64,000 nucleotides of DNA from Maricaulis sp. (lineage in GTDB: Bacteria; Pseudomonadota; Alphaproteobacteria; Caulobacterales; Maricaulaceae): the NCBI RefSeq assembly GCF_030149235.1, contig NZ_JASBRW010000038.1, forward strand, positions 1 to 64,000, given 5' to 3'. Position numbers and translations under genes: made by a program. Under the pieces are notes generated by a model. That model saw only the letters and a program-made list of their open reading frames with translations, did no database searches and had not been told where the DNA came from. Below, one piece after another: positions 17,423 to 27,749 of the stretch (the stretch's first letter is position 1; every line of letters starts with the position of its first letter).

Positions 17423-18631
17423 ATGCATCAGTTGAGGCAGACGGTACGGGCGGATTTGCGCCGCTTGGTCAAGGGCGGAGCCACGACCCGGATCCTCGAC
17501 CTGCATTCCATCGCCCGGAAATGGGGTCATACGGACGAACATGGCGCCGAGCCCTTCTTCCACAATTCCCGCCTCAATCGTTGCTTCATCATCAAACACA
17601 CCGTGCGCGCCCATGAACGCTCCTATGTGATGTCGAACCAGCCCGTGGTGACGAAAATCCTCATCCCGCTGGCAGAAGAGGACCTGTCGCTCGGCGGGCA
17701 TGCCGTCTTCGTTGAGGAGATCGGTTTCGCCAACAAGATCCGCAGCCATTTCGAGATCGCAGCCGACCCTCACCTGACCGATCTCGACCTCTTGCGCCTG
17801 CGCGAGCTGGCCGCCATCCCGTCCTTCGACCCCTTCTTGCTGTCCGAGCGCTTCCGCAATCACCCCCGCCCGGTCGCGGAATGCTATTTCGACATCACCG
17901 AGGATGAGTCGCGGCGTATGATCGACAGCGTCGCCGGGCAGATTCTGGGTGTGGTCGCTCTTGCCTTCAATGATGAGAAAAAGAGTGCCAAGGATGATGC
18001 CCGGGCGATGAATTTCGCCCGCCAGCTCCTGTCCAGCGAGGACAATGGCAAGCTGGAATTCCTGCGCCTCTCCCTCGATATGAGCCCGTCGGAGTTCAAG
18101 TCCGGCATCTTCGGCTGGAAGGGCATTCTGTATTACCGCTGGTGCATGACCGAGACGCTCAATGCGGTAAAGGATTTCCTGCGCCAGATGACCGATCTGA
18201 CCATCGTCAATGCCAACCAGATCGAGCTCGTCGAGCTGGAGCATATGCGCCAGACCATCATCTCCGAGACGCGGGCGCGCTGGTCCAACCTGACCCTGAT
18301 CATGCAGGAATACGAAGCGGTCTTTGCCCGTTTCTGCGCCGGCGAGGACGCGCGGGGTTTCCAGGACTTCCTGCTCAAAGCCCCCAACCTGTTCTATGAC
18401 ATCGGCAGCGACCTGTCCGTGGTCAGTCATATTCCGGGCTATTGGCGCTATTGGGATGATCAGAACGCCAAGGGCTATCTCAATGCCCGCGAAGCCATGC
18501 CACTGTTTGCCAGCTTCGTTGCCAGCGTGACACGCGAACGCCTGACCGAGAGCGGCCAGGAGCCCGAGCGCGTGCACCGCTCCACCTCCGTGATCCCGCG
18601 TCCTCAGGTCTTCGTTCCACCGGCCGCGTGA
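17423..18631 (+). CDS. Uncharacterised protein, first of a tandem paralogue pair
   Basis: A 402-residue soluble protein of no family I recognise. It shares clear, near-collinear similarity with the next gene: LRRxVxGGATxRILDLxSIAR near residue 12, RLNxxFxIKHTVRxHER, a GGHAxFVEExGF segment, a conserved PSFDPFxLSxRFRxH near residue 135, AECYFDIxEDE, and a C-terminal FLLKAPxxFxxxGxDLxxVSHIxxYW. The second half is helical. A good AAGGAG lies before the ATG. No signal peptide or membrane helix is seen. Confidence 0.8.
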   Translation: MHQLRQTVRADLRRLVKGGATTRILDLHSIARKWGHTDEHGAEPFFHNSRLNRCFIIKHTVRAHERSYVMSNQPVVTKILIPLAEEDLSLGGHAVFVEEIGFANKIRSHFEIAADPHLTDLDLLRLRELAAIPSFDPFLLSERFRNHPRPVAECYFDITEDESRRMIDSVAGQILGVVALAFNDEKKSAKDDARAMNFARQLLSSEDNGKLEFLRLSLDMSPSEFKSGIFGWKGILYYRWCMTETLNAVKDFLRQMTDLTIVNANQIELVELEHMRQTIISETRARWSNLTLIMQEYEAVFARFCAGEDARGFQDFLLKAPNLFYDIGSDLSVVSHIPGYWRYWDDQNAKGYLNAREAMPLFASFVASVTRERLTESGQEPERVHRSTSVIPRPQVFVPPAA

Positions 18632-18765
18632 AGGGCGCAGCGTGACAGGGGGCGCGTTATGAATCCATTCACCAATGAAACAGAAACCGGCTCCGATTAA
18701 CGCCCGGAGTAACGCGATCATCGCCAACCGCGACGATACTGGGGGATCGAGGCAGCGAGTTGGGC

Positions 18766-19908
18766 ATGGCGCGGGCACAAGATACGGGCAATTTACGGCG
18801 AATGGTTCAGGGCGGAGCAACTCCGCGCATCCTGGACCTGTATTCGATCGCCCGGCGCTTCAGCCGTTTCGATGCGCATGGCAGTCAGCCCATGTTCAAC
18901 GACAGCCGCCTCAATACCGGCTTCCTGATCAAGCACACCGTACGCCCGCATGAGCGCCCCTATCTGATCTCCGACACCCCGGTTGCTACCAAGATCATCG
19001 TCCCGGTCACCGTCAGTAATCTCAATATGGGCGGCCATGCCTTCTTCGTGGAGGAGCGCGGTTTCGAGCCCCGCTTCCGCCAATTCTTCGGCGTCGACAA
19101 TGATGCGTCGATCTACTCGGAAGATCTCGCCCGGGTTCGCGAGCTGTCGAGCATGCCGTCCTTCGACCCATTCCGGCTGTCGCACCGTTTTCGCCAGCAT
19201 GAGCGCCCCGACGCAGAGTGTTATTTCGACATTTCCGAAGACGAACTCCAGCGCATGGAAAAATATGTTGCCGAGCAGATTTCCGACATGGTGACGCTCG
19301 CCTTCGGTCAGGACAGCGGCATTGGAGATGCGGAGCGGGCCCAGACCTTTGCCCGGTTTATCCTGGCCGGCGAGGACGAGGAAAAATTCACCAAGCTGCG
19401 CCACGCCCTGTCGATGACCGAGGAACAATATCGTGAGGCGATTTTTGGCTGGAAGGGCCTGCTTTATTACCGTTGGCGCATCGACCAGGTTCGCGATGCC
19501 CTGAAACGCTTCATCATCGAGATCAATGACGTCATTGTGCTGGGCGTTTCCCAACACGAACGCATCGCCATCGATGACATCCGCCGCCATATCCTCGGCG
19601 AAACACGCAAGCGCTGGACCTCTCTCATGGGCATTATGGCGGACTATGAGCATGAATTCGCAGCCTTTACCCAGCGCGGCGATGCCGGGGCGGTTCGCCG
19701 GTTCCTGCTCAAGGCACCGGGGTATTTCGCCCAGCTGGGATATGATCTCGCCGCCGTCAGCCATATCACCTCCTACTGGTCCTACTGGTGGCGCGACCGC
19801 GAACCGGGCAAGCTGGCCGCCCGTGACGCCATGGAAATCTTCCCCGGCTTCCTGCGCAGCCTGATCCGGGAACAATATGATGATGAGGAAGAGCGCATGG
19901 CGAGCTGA
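18766..19908 (+). CDS. Uncharacterised protein, second of a tandem paralogue pair
   Basis: A 380-residue paralogue of the preceding gene, similar over nearly the full length, so the pair arose by duplication. The spacing of 134 bases and a separate ribosome site suggest it can be expressed alone. I start at the ATG at 18766 to match the short N-terminus of its neighbour; a TTG six bases upstream is possible. The central IFGWKGLLYYRW and the FLLKAPGYFAQLGYDL segment are the best conserved. The function is unknown and the protein is probably cytoplasmic. Confidence 0.8.
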   Translation: MARAQDTGNLRRMVQGGATPRILDLYSIARRFSRFDAHGSQPMFNDSRLNTGFLIKHTVRPHERPYLISDTPVATKIIVPVTVSNLNMGGHAFFVEERGFEPRFRQFFGVDNDASIYSEDLARVRELSSMPSFDPFRLSHRFRQHERPDAECYFDISEDELQRMEKYVAEQISDMVTLAFGQDSGIGDAERAQTFARFILAGEDEEKFTKLRHALSMTEEQYREAIFGWKGLLYYRWRIDQVRDALKRFIIEINDVIVLGVSQHERIAIDDIRRHILGETRKRWTSLMGIMADYEHEFAAFTQRGDAGAVRRFLLKAPGYFAQLGYDLAAVSHITSYWSYWWRDREPGKLAARDAMEIFPGFLRSLIREQYDDEEERMAS

Positions 19909-19961
19909 CGCCTCTGCCGCGCGAGGGTGACCCCGCGCGCCGCTCAGCGTATGTCAGAGCC

Positions 19962-21773
19962 ATGTCTCCGCCGCTTCTCACGCTCCAGAATGTCCACCTC
20001 ACCTTTGGCGTGACGCCGCTTCTCGACGGCGCCGATCTCACCGTGTCCGAGGGTGAGCGCCTGTGCCTGGTTGGCCGCAACGGGTCGGGCAAGTCGACCT
20101 TGATGAAAGTGGCGGCCGGCCTGATGGAAGCCGATGAGGGTGACCGCTTCGTGCAGCCGGGCACGACGATGCGCTATCTGGAACAGGATCCCGATGTCAG
20201 CGCTTTCAAGACCATTATGGACTATGTCCGCTCGGGTCTGGCGCCCGGTGATGCGGGGTATCGCGCGCCCTATCTGCTCGAGCATCTGGGCCTGAGCGGT
20301 GAAGAAAACCCATCACGCATGTCCGGCGGTGAAATCCGGCGCGCGGCCCTCGCCCGCGCCCTGGCACCGGACCCGGATATCCTGCTGCTGGACGAGCCGA
20401 CCAACCATCTCGACCTGCCGGTCATTGAATGGCTGGAAGAGGAGTTGCGCTCGATTCGCTCCGCCCTGGTCCTGATCTCCCACGATCGGCGTTTTCTGAG
20501 CCATTTGTCGCGCTCGACCCTGTGGCTGGATCGCGGCCGGACCCGCTTGCTCAACAAGGGCTTTGCACACTTCGAAAGCTGGCGCGACGAGCTGCTCGAA
20601 CAGGAACAGCTCGACCTGCACAAGCTCGATCGCAAGATTGTCCGTGAGGAGCACTGGCTGCGCTATGGCGTGACGGCCCGGCGGAAGCGCAATGTGCGCC
20701 GGCTGTCCGAATTGCAGGACCTGCGCAAGCAGCGGGCCGAGCATCGCGGGCCCCAGGGCAATGTCAAACTGGAAGCCACAACCGCCTCGGAGACCGGCAA
20801 GCTGATCTGCGAGGCCGAGGGGATCTCAAAGCGCTTTGGCGACAAGATCATCGCCGAGGATTTCTCGATCAAGATTGCCCGTGGCGCACGTATCGGTCTG
20901 ATCGGACCCAATGGTGCGGGCAAGACGACCCTGCTCAACATGCTGACCGGCGCGCTGGAATCCGACAGCGGCCGGATCAAGCTGGGTTTGCGGCTTGAAA
21001 TGGCGACGCTTGACCAGAAGCGCACCGTGCTGAAGCCAGACTGGACCGTGTCGGAAGCCCTGACCCAGGGCGGCGGCGACATGGTCGAGGTCAATAATAG
21101 CCGAAAGCATGTCATGGCTTACATGAAGGACTTCCTGTTCGCGCCGGAACAGGCCAACACCCCGGTAGAGGTGCTGTCCGGCGGCGAGAAGGCCAGGCTG
21201 ATGCTCGCCCGCGCCATGGCGCTGCCGTCCAATGTGCTGATCCTGGACGAGCCGACCAATGATCTCGACCTGGAGACGCTTGATCTCCTGCAGGACATGG
21301 TCAGCCATTACCAGGGCACGGTCTTCCTCGTCTCCCACGATCGCGACTTCATCGACCGGACCTGTACCAGCGTGCTGATCACCGACGGCGATGGCCGCTG
21401 GACCGAGTATGCCGGCGGGTATACCGACATGGTCAATCTGCGCGGCTATGGCGTCCGCAAACCCGAGCAACAGGTGGCCAAGCCGGCGGCGGCGGCAGGC
21501 AAGGTCAGCGCCAGCAAACCGGCCTCTGCGCCGCAACGCAAGCGCATGGCCAACAAGGACAAATACGAGCTCAAACACTTGCCCGAGGAAATCGACGCGC
21601 TGGGCGAGACCATTGCCGCGCTTGAAACCCGGCTGGCCGACCCCAAACTGGCCGCCGACCCCGCGGCCTTTGCCAAGGCCAGCGCCGAACTCGGCACCGC
21701 CGTCGAGCAATTGGCCCAAAAGGAAGATCGCTGGCTCGAACTGGAAGCGCTGCGCGAGGAGCTGGAAGGCTAG
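19962..21773 (+). CDS. ABC-F family ATPase, Uup-like
   Basis: A 603-residue soluble protein with two ABC ATPase domains and no membrane part. Domain 1 has VGRNGSGKST, a MSGGEIRRAALARAL signature and LLLDEPTNHLD; domain 2 has IGPNGAGKTT, LSGGEKARLMLARAM and ILDEPTNDLD. A charged linker sits between them. After residue 500 there is an Ala/Lys-rich stretch and a C-terminal coiled coil (EEIDALGETIAALETRLADP), which points to the Uup branch implicated in ribosome and DNA-structure functions. All catalytic elements look intact. Its stop shares CTAG with the convergent araC-type gene. Confidence 0.92.
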   Translation: MSPPLLTLQNVHLTFGVTPLLDGADLTVSEGERLCLVGRNGSGKSTLMKVAAGLMEADEGDRFVQPGTTMRYLEQDPDVSAFKTIMDYVRSGLAPGDAGYRAPYLLEHLGLSGEENPSRMSGGEIRRAALARALAPDPDILLLDEPTNHLDLPVIEWLEEELRSIRSALVLISHDRRFLSHLSRSTLWLDRGRTRLLNKGFAHFESWRDELLEQEQLDLHKLDRKIVREEHWLRYGVTARRKRNVRRLSELQDLRKQRAEHRGPQGNVKLEATTASETGKLICEAEGISKRFGDKIIAEDFSIKIARGARIGLIGPNGAGKTTLLNMLTGALESDSGRIKLGLRLEMATLDQKRTVLKPDWTVSEALTQGGGDMVEVNNSRKHVMAYMKDFLFAPEQANTPVEVLSGGEKARLMLARAMALPSNVLILDEPTNDLDLETLDLLQDMVSHYQGTVFLVSHDRDFIDRTCTSVLITDGDGRWTEYAGGYTDMVNLRGYGVRKPEQQVAKPAAAAGKVSASKPASAPQRKRMANKDKYELKHLPEEIDALGETIAALETRLADPKLAADPAAFAKASAELGTAVEQLAQKEDRWLELEALREELEG

Positions 21774-22654
21774 CCGCGCTGTTTAACCACATCGCTGGGT
21801 GAATAGCCGAAGGTTCGCTTGAAGGCTTTCGAGAAGGTCGGGTAGTCACTGAAACCGCCGCGCTCTGCTGCTTCACGCGGTGTCAGCTCGGTCACGGTCA
21901 GAACCGAACGCAACCAGCCCAGCCGGATGGCCCTGTGATACACCGCCGGCGTGCACTGGTAAGCATCACGGAAATAGCGGGCGAACTGCGCTGAAGACAG
22001 ACCGCAATGGCGCCCGGCCTCATCCACCGTCACCGCTTCCGACGCCTTGCTCGACAGGAAATAGCGGGCAGCCTCGAGGCGCGAGATAATATCCTCGCGC
22101 TTGGCCTGCCCTGTCACGCTGAGGCGTTTCGCGCACATGCTCAAACGGCGCAGCGTGCGGTAGGTGCGCGCCTGCAGTTTGAGGAATATCTCGTCCGTCA
22201 TCGTGATCGCGCCGTCAAGCAGCGCATTGGGCATCCCGCCCAGAATGGCGCCCCGAGGCAAACGGAAGACGACATCACGCGGTACGGCCTGGCGTTCGAT
22301 ATCGAATTGCCGCTTCAGCGTTTGCGGCGCAAATTGCAGGCACACCCCCTCGACGATATCGCCCTCGCCGACGGTCAGGCGGAAGGGCGTGTCGATACCG
22401 ACCAAGAGTACGGTATCCGGCGTGAGGACGAAATCCCGGTCATGAATGCGGTAGTGTTCGACACCGCTCCGGATCGTTTTCAGGCTGATCGACTGAGAGA
22501 CATTCTCGGCTTCAATATCGCTCAGGCGCGAGCGGACATAGCGGCTGGAAGACGGCGGCACATAGTCATCGCCATCGGTATCGATGCGATGGAAGACCTC
22601 TTGGCCAGGATTTTCAGACGCCTTTTGCATGGATATTTGCGCAGTTTCTGACAT
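21770..22654 (-). CDS. AraC-family transcriptional regulator
   Basis: A 294-residue regulator with an N-terminal cupin-like ligand domain and a C-terminal double helix-turn-helix of the AraC/XylS type. The second HTH reads TPREAAERGGFSDYPTFSKAFKRTFGYSPSD, a textbook match; the first is VDEAGRHCGLSSAQFARYFRDAY. I start at MSETAQ (complement of 22652-22654), preceded by GAGCGGGG; the frame is open for 52 more codons upstream without support. Target genes are unknown. Confidence 0.9.
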   Translation of the reverse strand: MSETAQISMQKASENPGQEVFHRIDTDGDDYVPPSSSRYVRSRLSDIEAENVSQSISLKTIRSGVEHYRIHDRDFVLTPDTVLLVGIDTPFRLTVGEGDIVEGVCLQFAPQTLKRQFDIERQAVPRDVVFRLPRGAILGGMPNALLDGAITMTDEIFLKLQARTYRTLRRLSMCAKRLSVTGQAKREDIISRLEAARYFLSSKASEAVTVDEAGRHCGLSSAQFARYFRDAYQCTPAVYHRAIRLGWLRSVLTVTELTPREAAERGGFSDYPTFSKAFKRTFGYSPSDVVKQRG

Positions 22655-22851
22655 GCCCCGCTCGGGCTCGCTAGGGTAGCGTGCGATTGTCTTGGTGCAA
22701 GCATACCGCAACAAGATGCGTAACAGCGGGTTACGACCCGCGCGCGCCAGGTTTTTATTCTGTGCGATAGATACCGGGCTATCAGACCGCGGCGGTTCCA
22801 CTTTCCGCACAAAGTGGACCGCTGCGGTTCCTAATCCGGCCGTTTGCGTCC

Positions 22852-25500
22852 CTAGCGCAGGCGGCCGGATCTAGCCGGCCCCAGGATCACTGCATTCATC
22901 AGCAGGAGATCGAGCCCGTTGAGATAGGCACGGGTAGTCGGGGACTGAGTAAAGGCAATGACCTGCCCGGAGCCCATGGAACGCGCGATCAGATAAGGCT
23001 TCTGGGCCAGCTGCTCGGCGTAATCCTCCCACAGATACCCGCCCGCCAGGAGGTCCTCGACCTCGGCATAGCGCATCACGGTATCGGCATCATCCATGGC
23101 AACCGGCGCATAGATATCCGAACCGGTCACCAGGGCGGCTGCCCCGCCATCATAGCCGGCCGACAACCAACTATTGGGGTTGGCGACGATGTTCACCATG
23201 GCGCCGGGCGAATTGTCCGGCATGGCTCCGGCGGACGCTTCCGCTGCCTCGCGCTCATCGACCGAGGTCAGGATAATCCCATCCGTTGTCGCAGACGGCG
23301 TCGCCGCATTATCGCGCGGTGTGTCGGCGGCACGCTCTCGCTGGGCCGGAATGAAGCCATTGTCCGGATCGGACAGCCAGCGGGTTGCCGAACCCAGACC
23401 GATCAGCGTTCCGCCTTCGCGGGCGAACTCCTGCAAGGGAGCGGCCTGCAGCGCGCTGGAATACCCCGGGAAACCCTGGTCCGGCAGGATGATGACGTCA
23501 TAGCGGGAAAGGTCCGCCCGCATCAGCGTATTGGGCCGGATAATGGTGACCGGCAGACCAAAGCGCTGCTCGAGCACATAACGTGTGGCGCCCGTCGAGG
23601 TCGGGCTGGTCCCGTTACCCCAGGCCAGGGCGATGCGCGGGGCGCGGATTGGCTGGAACTCGCTGGAGCCCGGATTGGGGCCATCATCAACCCAGCTGGA
23701 TACCATGCCAGCATAGCGGGCACCGCTTTCCGCAGCCAGGCGGGCCAGGGTGAAGTCGAGCTCTACCGGTGCACCGGCACGCGGGATCACGACGGAACCG
23801 CGCGGATAGGTGGTCGATCCGATCCGGAACGCAGTGTCGGTGGAGCGCATCGGGATGCCTTCACGCGCCAGCTGGGCCACCAGGCGGGCCTGACCGGCAT
23901 CATCCCAGGGAATGACATAGCCCCAGCGGGCCTCGCCGCCGAGGGAGCCGTGCGGCATCTCATCATCGGCATTGACCGGTTCGCCGGACAGGGTGGGCAG
24001 GCGGCGGCAGGATGCGGCGGGCACATTGTGCATCAGCGGCAGCGACCAGGCGGTCACGTCGTAGAGCTGTGCGGCCAGCCCGGCTTCCCGGCGCCGCTCC
24101 TGTTCGGCCATGAAGTCAGCCGGCAGGTCCGTGGTCGGCTCCAGCAGGGTGCGGGCCAATCGGCCCGACGGCTGGTCATAGCGCACCAGGAAGGCGCCAT
24201 CGCTATAGGTCACGCCACAGGCATTGACGCGGCCATCGAGGCGCTCGACCCGGATACCCTGGGCGACCAGCTGGCGGGCCATGTTTTCCGCATTCCAGCG
24301 ATTGGTCGAGGCGTCGATGATCGTGCCTTCAACGCCATCGCCATCGGCACCGCTGCGGGCCTCAACCCAGCTTTCCAGGAAAGCGCGACGATTACGCGCC
24401 GTCGCTTCGGCAGTGGACAGGCTGGCGACGAAATTGCGGTGAACACCGTCCTGGTAGGTCAGCAGATCGCCGTCATTCTGGCGCCAGAACAGGCCGCGTG
24501 CGGAGGCCTGCTCATAGGTCATGCCAACACCGCCCTGCATGGTCGGCCACATATCGCCATAGCCCGGATAGAAGGCGTCGAAGATCTCGCGGGTGAAATA
24601 TTCATAGCCGAGCAGGTCGAAATAGCCGCCATTATTGCGGCCGATCGTGTCCTGCACCTGACGCTGGGCATCGATGATGTTCGGATTGAACGGTTCAGCC
24701 GAGGGCGCAAAGAAATAGGTGCTGTCGCCGCCCATTTCGTGGGAATCGACCACGACCTGCGGGTGCCAGTCCTGCATGGCGGCAACGCGGCCGCGGGTCT
24801 CCGGCTGGCTCAGCGTGAACCAGTCGCGGTTGAGATCGAAGAGATAGTGATTGAAACGACCGCGCGGCCAGGGCTGATCATGCTCGACGGCATAGCGGTC
24901 CTCGTCCGCCTGCAGTCCACGGGCATTGGAGAAGCTGGCGATGAAACGGGCCCGCCCGTCCGGGTTCTGGATCGGGTCGATGATGACGATGGTGTTGGCG
25001 AAAATGCTCTGCACCACCGCATCATCTTCTGCCGCCAGAAGGTGATAGGCGGTCATCAGGCCACTATCGGTGGGGCTGATCTCGTCGCCATGGACGCTGT
25101 AACCGAGCCACACGACCGACGGGACGCGGGCCAGCAAGGCCTCGCGGGTCGCAGCATCAAGCGCATCCGGATCGGCAAGGCGCTGGATATCCGCCTGGAT
25201 TTCATCGAGACGCGCCATGTTCTCGCGTGATGCGATGACGCCATAGACCAGGTCGCGGCCCTGCCAGCTTTGCGCGTAATCGACCACACGCATCCGGTCC
25301 GGCGCCGCGGCAGCGAGGGTCCGCAGGTAATCGACCGCGTCCTCGGGGGTCGTGATCTCGTCACCGAAATCATAGCCATAGACCTCAACCAGGGTCGGAA
25401 TACCCTCGTCATAGCTGACCTCGAAGGGCGAGGTCTGGGCCGGTGCGGCTGCGGCAAGGGTGAAACTGCCCGCCAGAGCGAGGAGTGCGGTACGGATCAT
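22852..25500 (-). CDS. Exported M14-family zinc carboxypeptidase-like peptidase
   Basis: An 882-residue secreted peptidase. The signal peptide (MIRTALLALAGSFTLAAAAPAQ) follows a GGGGGG ribosome site; start at complement 25498-25500. The M14 domain occupies about residues 40-390, with the zinc triad His137 and Glu140 (SVHGDE) and His254 (DSHEMGG), plus NPDGR and DLNRDW for substrate binding. The long C-terminal half includes a glutamine-amidotransferase-like or beta-rich region (about 560-870, with PDQGFPGY and GGTLIGLGSAT). Probably acts in the periplasm or outside the cell on peptides. Confidence 0.9.
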   Translation of the reverse strand: MIRTALLALAGSFTLAAAAPAQTSPFEVSYDEGIPTLVEVYGYDFGDEITTPEDAVDYLRTLAAAAPDRMRVVDYAQSWQGRDLVYGVIASRENMARLDEIQADIQRLADPDALDAATREALLARVPSVVWLGYSVHGDEISPTDSGLMTAYHLLAAEDDAVVQSIFANTIVIIDPIQNPDGRARFIASFSNARGLQADEDRYAVEHDQPWPRGRFNHYLFDLNRDWFTLSQPETRGRVAAMQDWHPQVVVDSHEMGGDSTYFFAPSAEPFNPNIIDAQRQVQDTIGRNNGGYFDLLGYEYFTREIFDAFYPGYGDMWPTMQGGVGMTYEQASARGLFWRQNDGDLLTYQDGVHRNFVASLSTAEATARNRRAFLESWVEARSGADGDGVEGTIIDASTNRWNAENMARQLVAQGIRVERLDGRVNACGVTYSDGAFLVRYDQPSGRLARTLLEPTTDLPADFMAEQERRREAGLAAQLYDVTAWSLPLMHNVPAASCRRLPTLSGEPVNADDEMPHGSLGGEARWGYVIPWDDAGQARLVAQLAREGIPMRSTDTAFRIGSTTYPRGSVVIPRAGAPVELDFTLARLAAESGARYAGMVSSWVDDGPNPGSSEFQPIRAPRIALAWGNGTSPTSTGATRYVLEQRFGLPVTIIRPNTLMRADLSRYDVIILPDQGFPGYSSALQAAPLQEFAREGGTLIGLGSATRWLSDPDNGFIPAQRERAADTPRDNAATPSATTDGIILTSVDEREAAEASAGAMPDNSPGAMVNIVANPNSWLSAGYDGGAAALVTGSDIYAPVAMDDADTVMRYAEVEDLLAGGYLWEDYAEQLAQKPYLIARSMGSGQVIAFTQSPTTRAYLNGLDLLLMNAVILGPARSGRLR

Positions 25501-25568
25501 GGAAGCCCCCCAGGGGTTGAGAATTCCAACCAATTAAGCAGGTTTTGCCAGTGACGCCAAAACAGATG

Positions 25569-27584
25569 TCAGGGCGTGACGATCGGGAAATCGGTCTGCG
25601 GGTCCTGCAAGAGCGCAAAGAATCCCAGCAAGGCGGTCCGATCACCTTCAACGGCGAAATCCTGCGATGTGATCATGTCAACTAGGCCCGCATCATCGCC
25701 GATCAAGCGCATCCAGAAGGCCCGCGTCAGCGTCACCGTGGCATCGGCTTGTTCCGCCTGACGCCCCCGGTAATGCCGCATGACCCCGTTAGACACCTCG
25801 ATGAGATAATCCTCGCCGACATCGGTGAAGCGGAAATTGAAAGCAAGATCGCGGTCTCCGGCCTCGAGCCCGTCCAGACGGGTGGCCATGGCCGAGAAAA
25901 ACATGTCGAGCGGAATGGAATTGAGGATGTCATCGGCCGCACTTTCCGCGTCTACCGCCTCGACACCATGGCGCAGCTCATAGGCGCCGGTGAGATAATT
26001 GTCGCGCCACGGGCCGGATTCGGCCTGATAACCCATCTGTTCATAGCTGCGGGCCAGGGCTTCGCGTGCGGCCTCACTGTCGGGAACCGCGAACACGGCG
26101 TGCTGCTGCAGCTCGGCGGCCCAGCGGAAATCCCCGTCATCAAACGCACTCTGTGCCAGGGCCAGGGTCGCATCGAGCCCGCCAAACCCGTCGACATAAC
26201 GCGCCGCGGCCTCACTGCGGGGAACGGGATTGAGATGCGCCGGCACCCCGTCATACCAGCCGAAATAGCGCTGATAGACGGCCCGGGAATTATGCCGGAG
26301 CGTGCCGTAATAGCCGCGGATAGAGAAGACATTTTCCAGGGCCGGCGGCAGGCTGATGGTCTCGGCAATTTCATCCGGCGTCAGCCCCTGCCCGGCCAGG
26401 CGCAGAGTCTGGTCGTGGATGTATTTGTAGATGTCGCGCTGGGCCTCGAGATAATTCTGCACCTCCGCCTGACCCCAGACCGGCCAGTGATGGCTGTTGA
26501 AGATCACCTCGGTATTGTCGCCGAACAGGGTCAGAGCGTCATCGATCGCTGCCGACCAGGCCACCGCATCGCGGACCTGGGCCCCGCGCAGGGTGTAGAG
26601 ATTGTGCATGTTGCGCGACACGATCTCGGCGCCGCACCAGGCGTTGAATTGCGGCAGGAATATCGTCAGTTCGGCCGGCGCCTCGGTATGGGGAGCATGC
26701 TGGAAGACCAGCTCGACCCCGTCGATCGTCACCCGCTCCCCGGTCCGCGTGATCGTCCGCGTCGGCGCCGCGATGGTGTGGGTTCCGATGGCGGGGTGTT
26801 TGCCCAGACCGCTGCCGATATGGCCGCGCGGTGAGCGCGGCAGCGCCATGCCATACATGAAGCCGGCACGGCGGCTCATGACAGCGCCGGCAAGTACGTT
26901 TTCGCTGACCGCTTCCTCAAGAAAATGTTCCGGCGCGATGATCTCGATCTCACCGCTGGCCAGTTCCTCGGCTGAGGCAATGGCGCCAACACCGCCGAAA
27001 TGATCAATATGGCTGTGAGTGAGGATGATCGCGCGGATCGGACGTTCACCGAGCTCGCGCTCGACCAGGTTAAGCGCCGCGCGGGCCGTCTCTACCGAGG
27101 TCAGCGGGTCAATGATGATCCGCCCGGTCTCGGTCTCGATGACCGACATGTTGGACAAGTCGTAGCCGCGCACCTGGTAGATGCCCGGCACGACCTCGAA
27201 CAGGCCATGAATATTGTTGAGCCGCGCCTGGCGCCAGAGGCTGGGATTGGCTGTGGCGGCCGGGTCATTCGCAAGGAAGGCATAATCAGCCGGTCGCCAG
27301 ACCACCTCGCCGCCCGGACCGCGTATATCCAGACCCGGCTCGTGGGCGATCAGGCCACGCTGGGCCAGTTCAAAATCTGTGTCATCAGCCATGAAACCGG
27401 CGCCGGCCACCGCGCTTTGCGCCGCCACCGTGGCCGGAGCTGCGGCCCGGAACCCGGCCGCATCGACCTCGGCCCCCGGATCGTACTCCGCCACGTCCAC
27501 CACCGGATTCGGCTCGACACAGGCCGCGAGCAGGGCAAGCGACGCACAGGGAAGAAGAACACGCCGGACGGTGTGAGACAGCAT
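25569..27584 (-). CDS. Alkylsulfatase-like metallo-beta-lactamase-fold lipoprotein
   Basis: A 671-residue protein of the SdsA1/alkylsulfatase type. A lipoprotein signal ends at Cys22 (LLAAC), so it is probably membrane-anchored in the periplasm. The metal site HSHIDH (His190, His192, Asp194, His195) is followed by further His in FQHAPHTEAP and NSHHWPVWG. The middle carries the alkylsulfatase dimerisation region, and the C-terminus an SCP2-like domain (residues about 550-670). I start at MLSHTV (complement 27582-27584); the upstream frame is spurious and overlaps the divergent regulator. Likely hydrolyses an alkyl sulfate or related ester. Confidence 0.9.
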   Translation of the reverse strand: MLSHTVRRVLLPCASLALLAACVEPNPVVDVAEYDPGAEVDAAGFRAAAPATVAAQSAVAGAGFMADDTDFELAQRGLIAHEPGLDIRGPGGEVVWRPADYAFLANDPAATANPSLWRQARLNNIHGLFEVVPGIYQVRGYDLSNMSVIETETGRIIIDPLTSVETARAALNLVERELGERPIRAIILTHSHIDHFGGVGAIASAEELASGEIEIIAPEHFLEEAVSENVLAGAVMSRRAGFMYGMALPRSPRGHIGSGLGKHPAIGTHTIAAPTRTITRTGERVTIDGVELVFQHAPHTEAPAELTIFLPQFNAWCGAEIVSRNMHNLYTLRGAQVRDAVAWSAAIDDALTLFGDNTEVIFNSHHWPVWGQAEVQNYLEAQRDIYKYIHDQTLRLAGQGLTPDEIAETISLPPALENVFSIRGYYGTLRHNSRAVYQRYFGWYDGVPAHLNPVPRSEAAARYVDGFGGLDATLALAQSAFDDGDFRWAAELQQHAVFAVPDSEAAREALARSYEQMGYQAESGPWRDNYLTGAYELRHGVEAVDAESAADDILNSIPLDMFFSAMATRLDGLEAGDRDLAFNFRFTDVGEDYLIEVSNGVMRHYRGRQAEQADATVTLTRAFWMRLIGDDAGLVDMITSQDFAVEGDRTALLGFFALLQDPQTDFPIVTP

Positions 27585-27749
27585 TGAAATCAATTCCAGT
27601 AGCAAAACGACCGAGCGCCATGCTGGGGGCGGGATTGGCAAAGCGCAAGACCCGCAATCCGGTGGAGCCTTGCCTGCAGCCATAAATGCTATGCATACAG
27701 GAAGCACAACTCTCGCCTGCGCCCGCGCACACCATTCTGGAGCACCGTT

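Noticed and set aside
17375-19875. Long minus-strand frames (481 and 360 codons) opposite the tandem paralogues
   Set aside because: Antisense shadows caused by GC-rich third positions; no ribosome sites or recognisable domains, while the plus-strand frames are mutually conserved paralogues.
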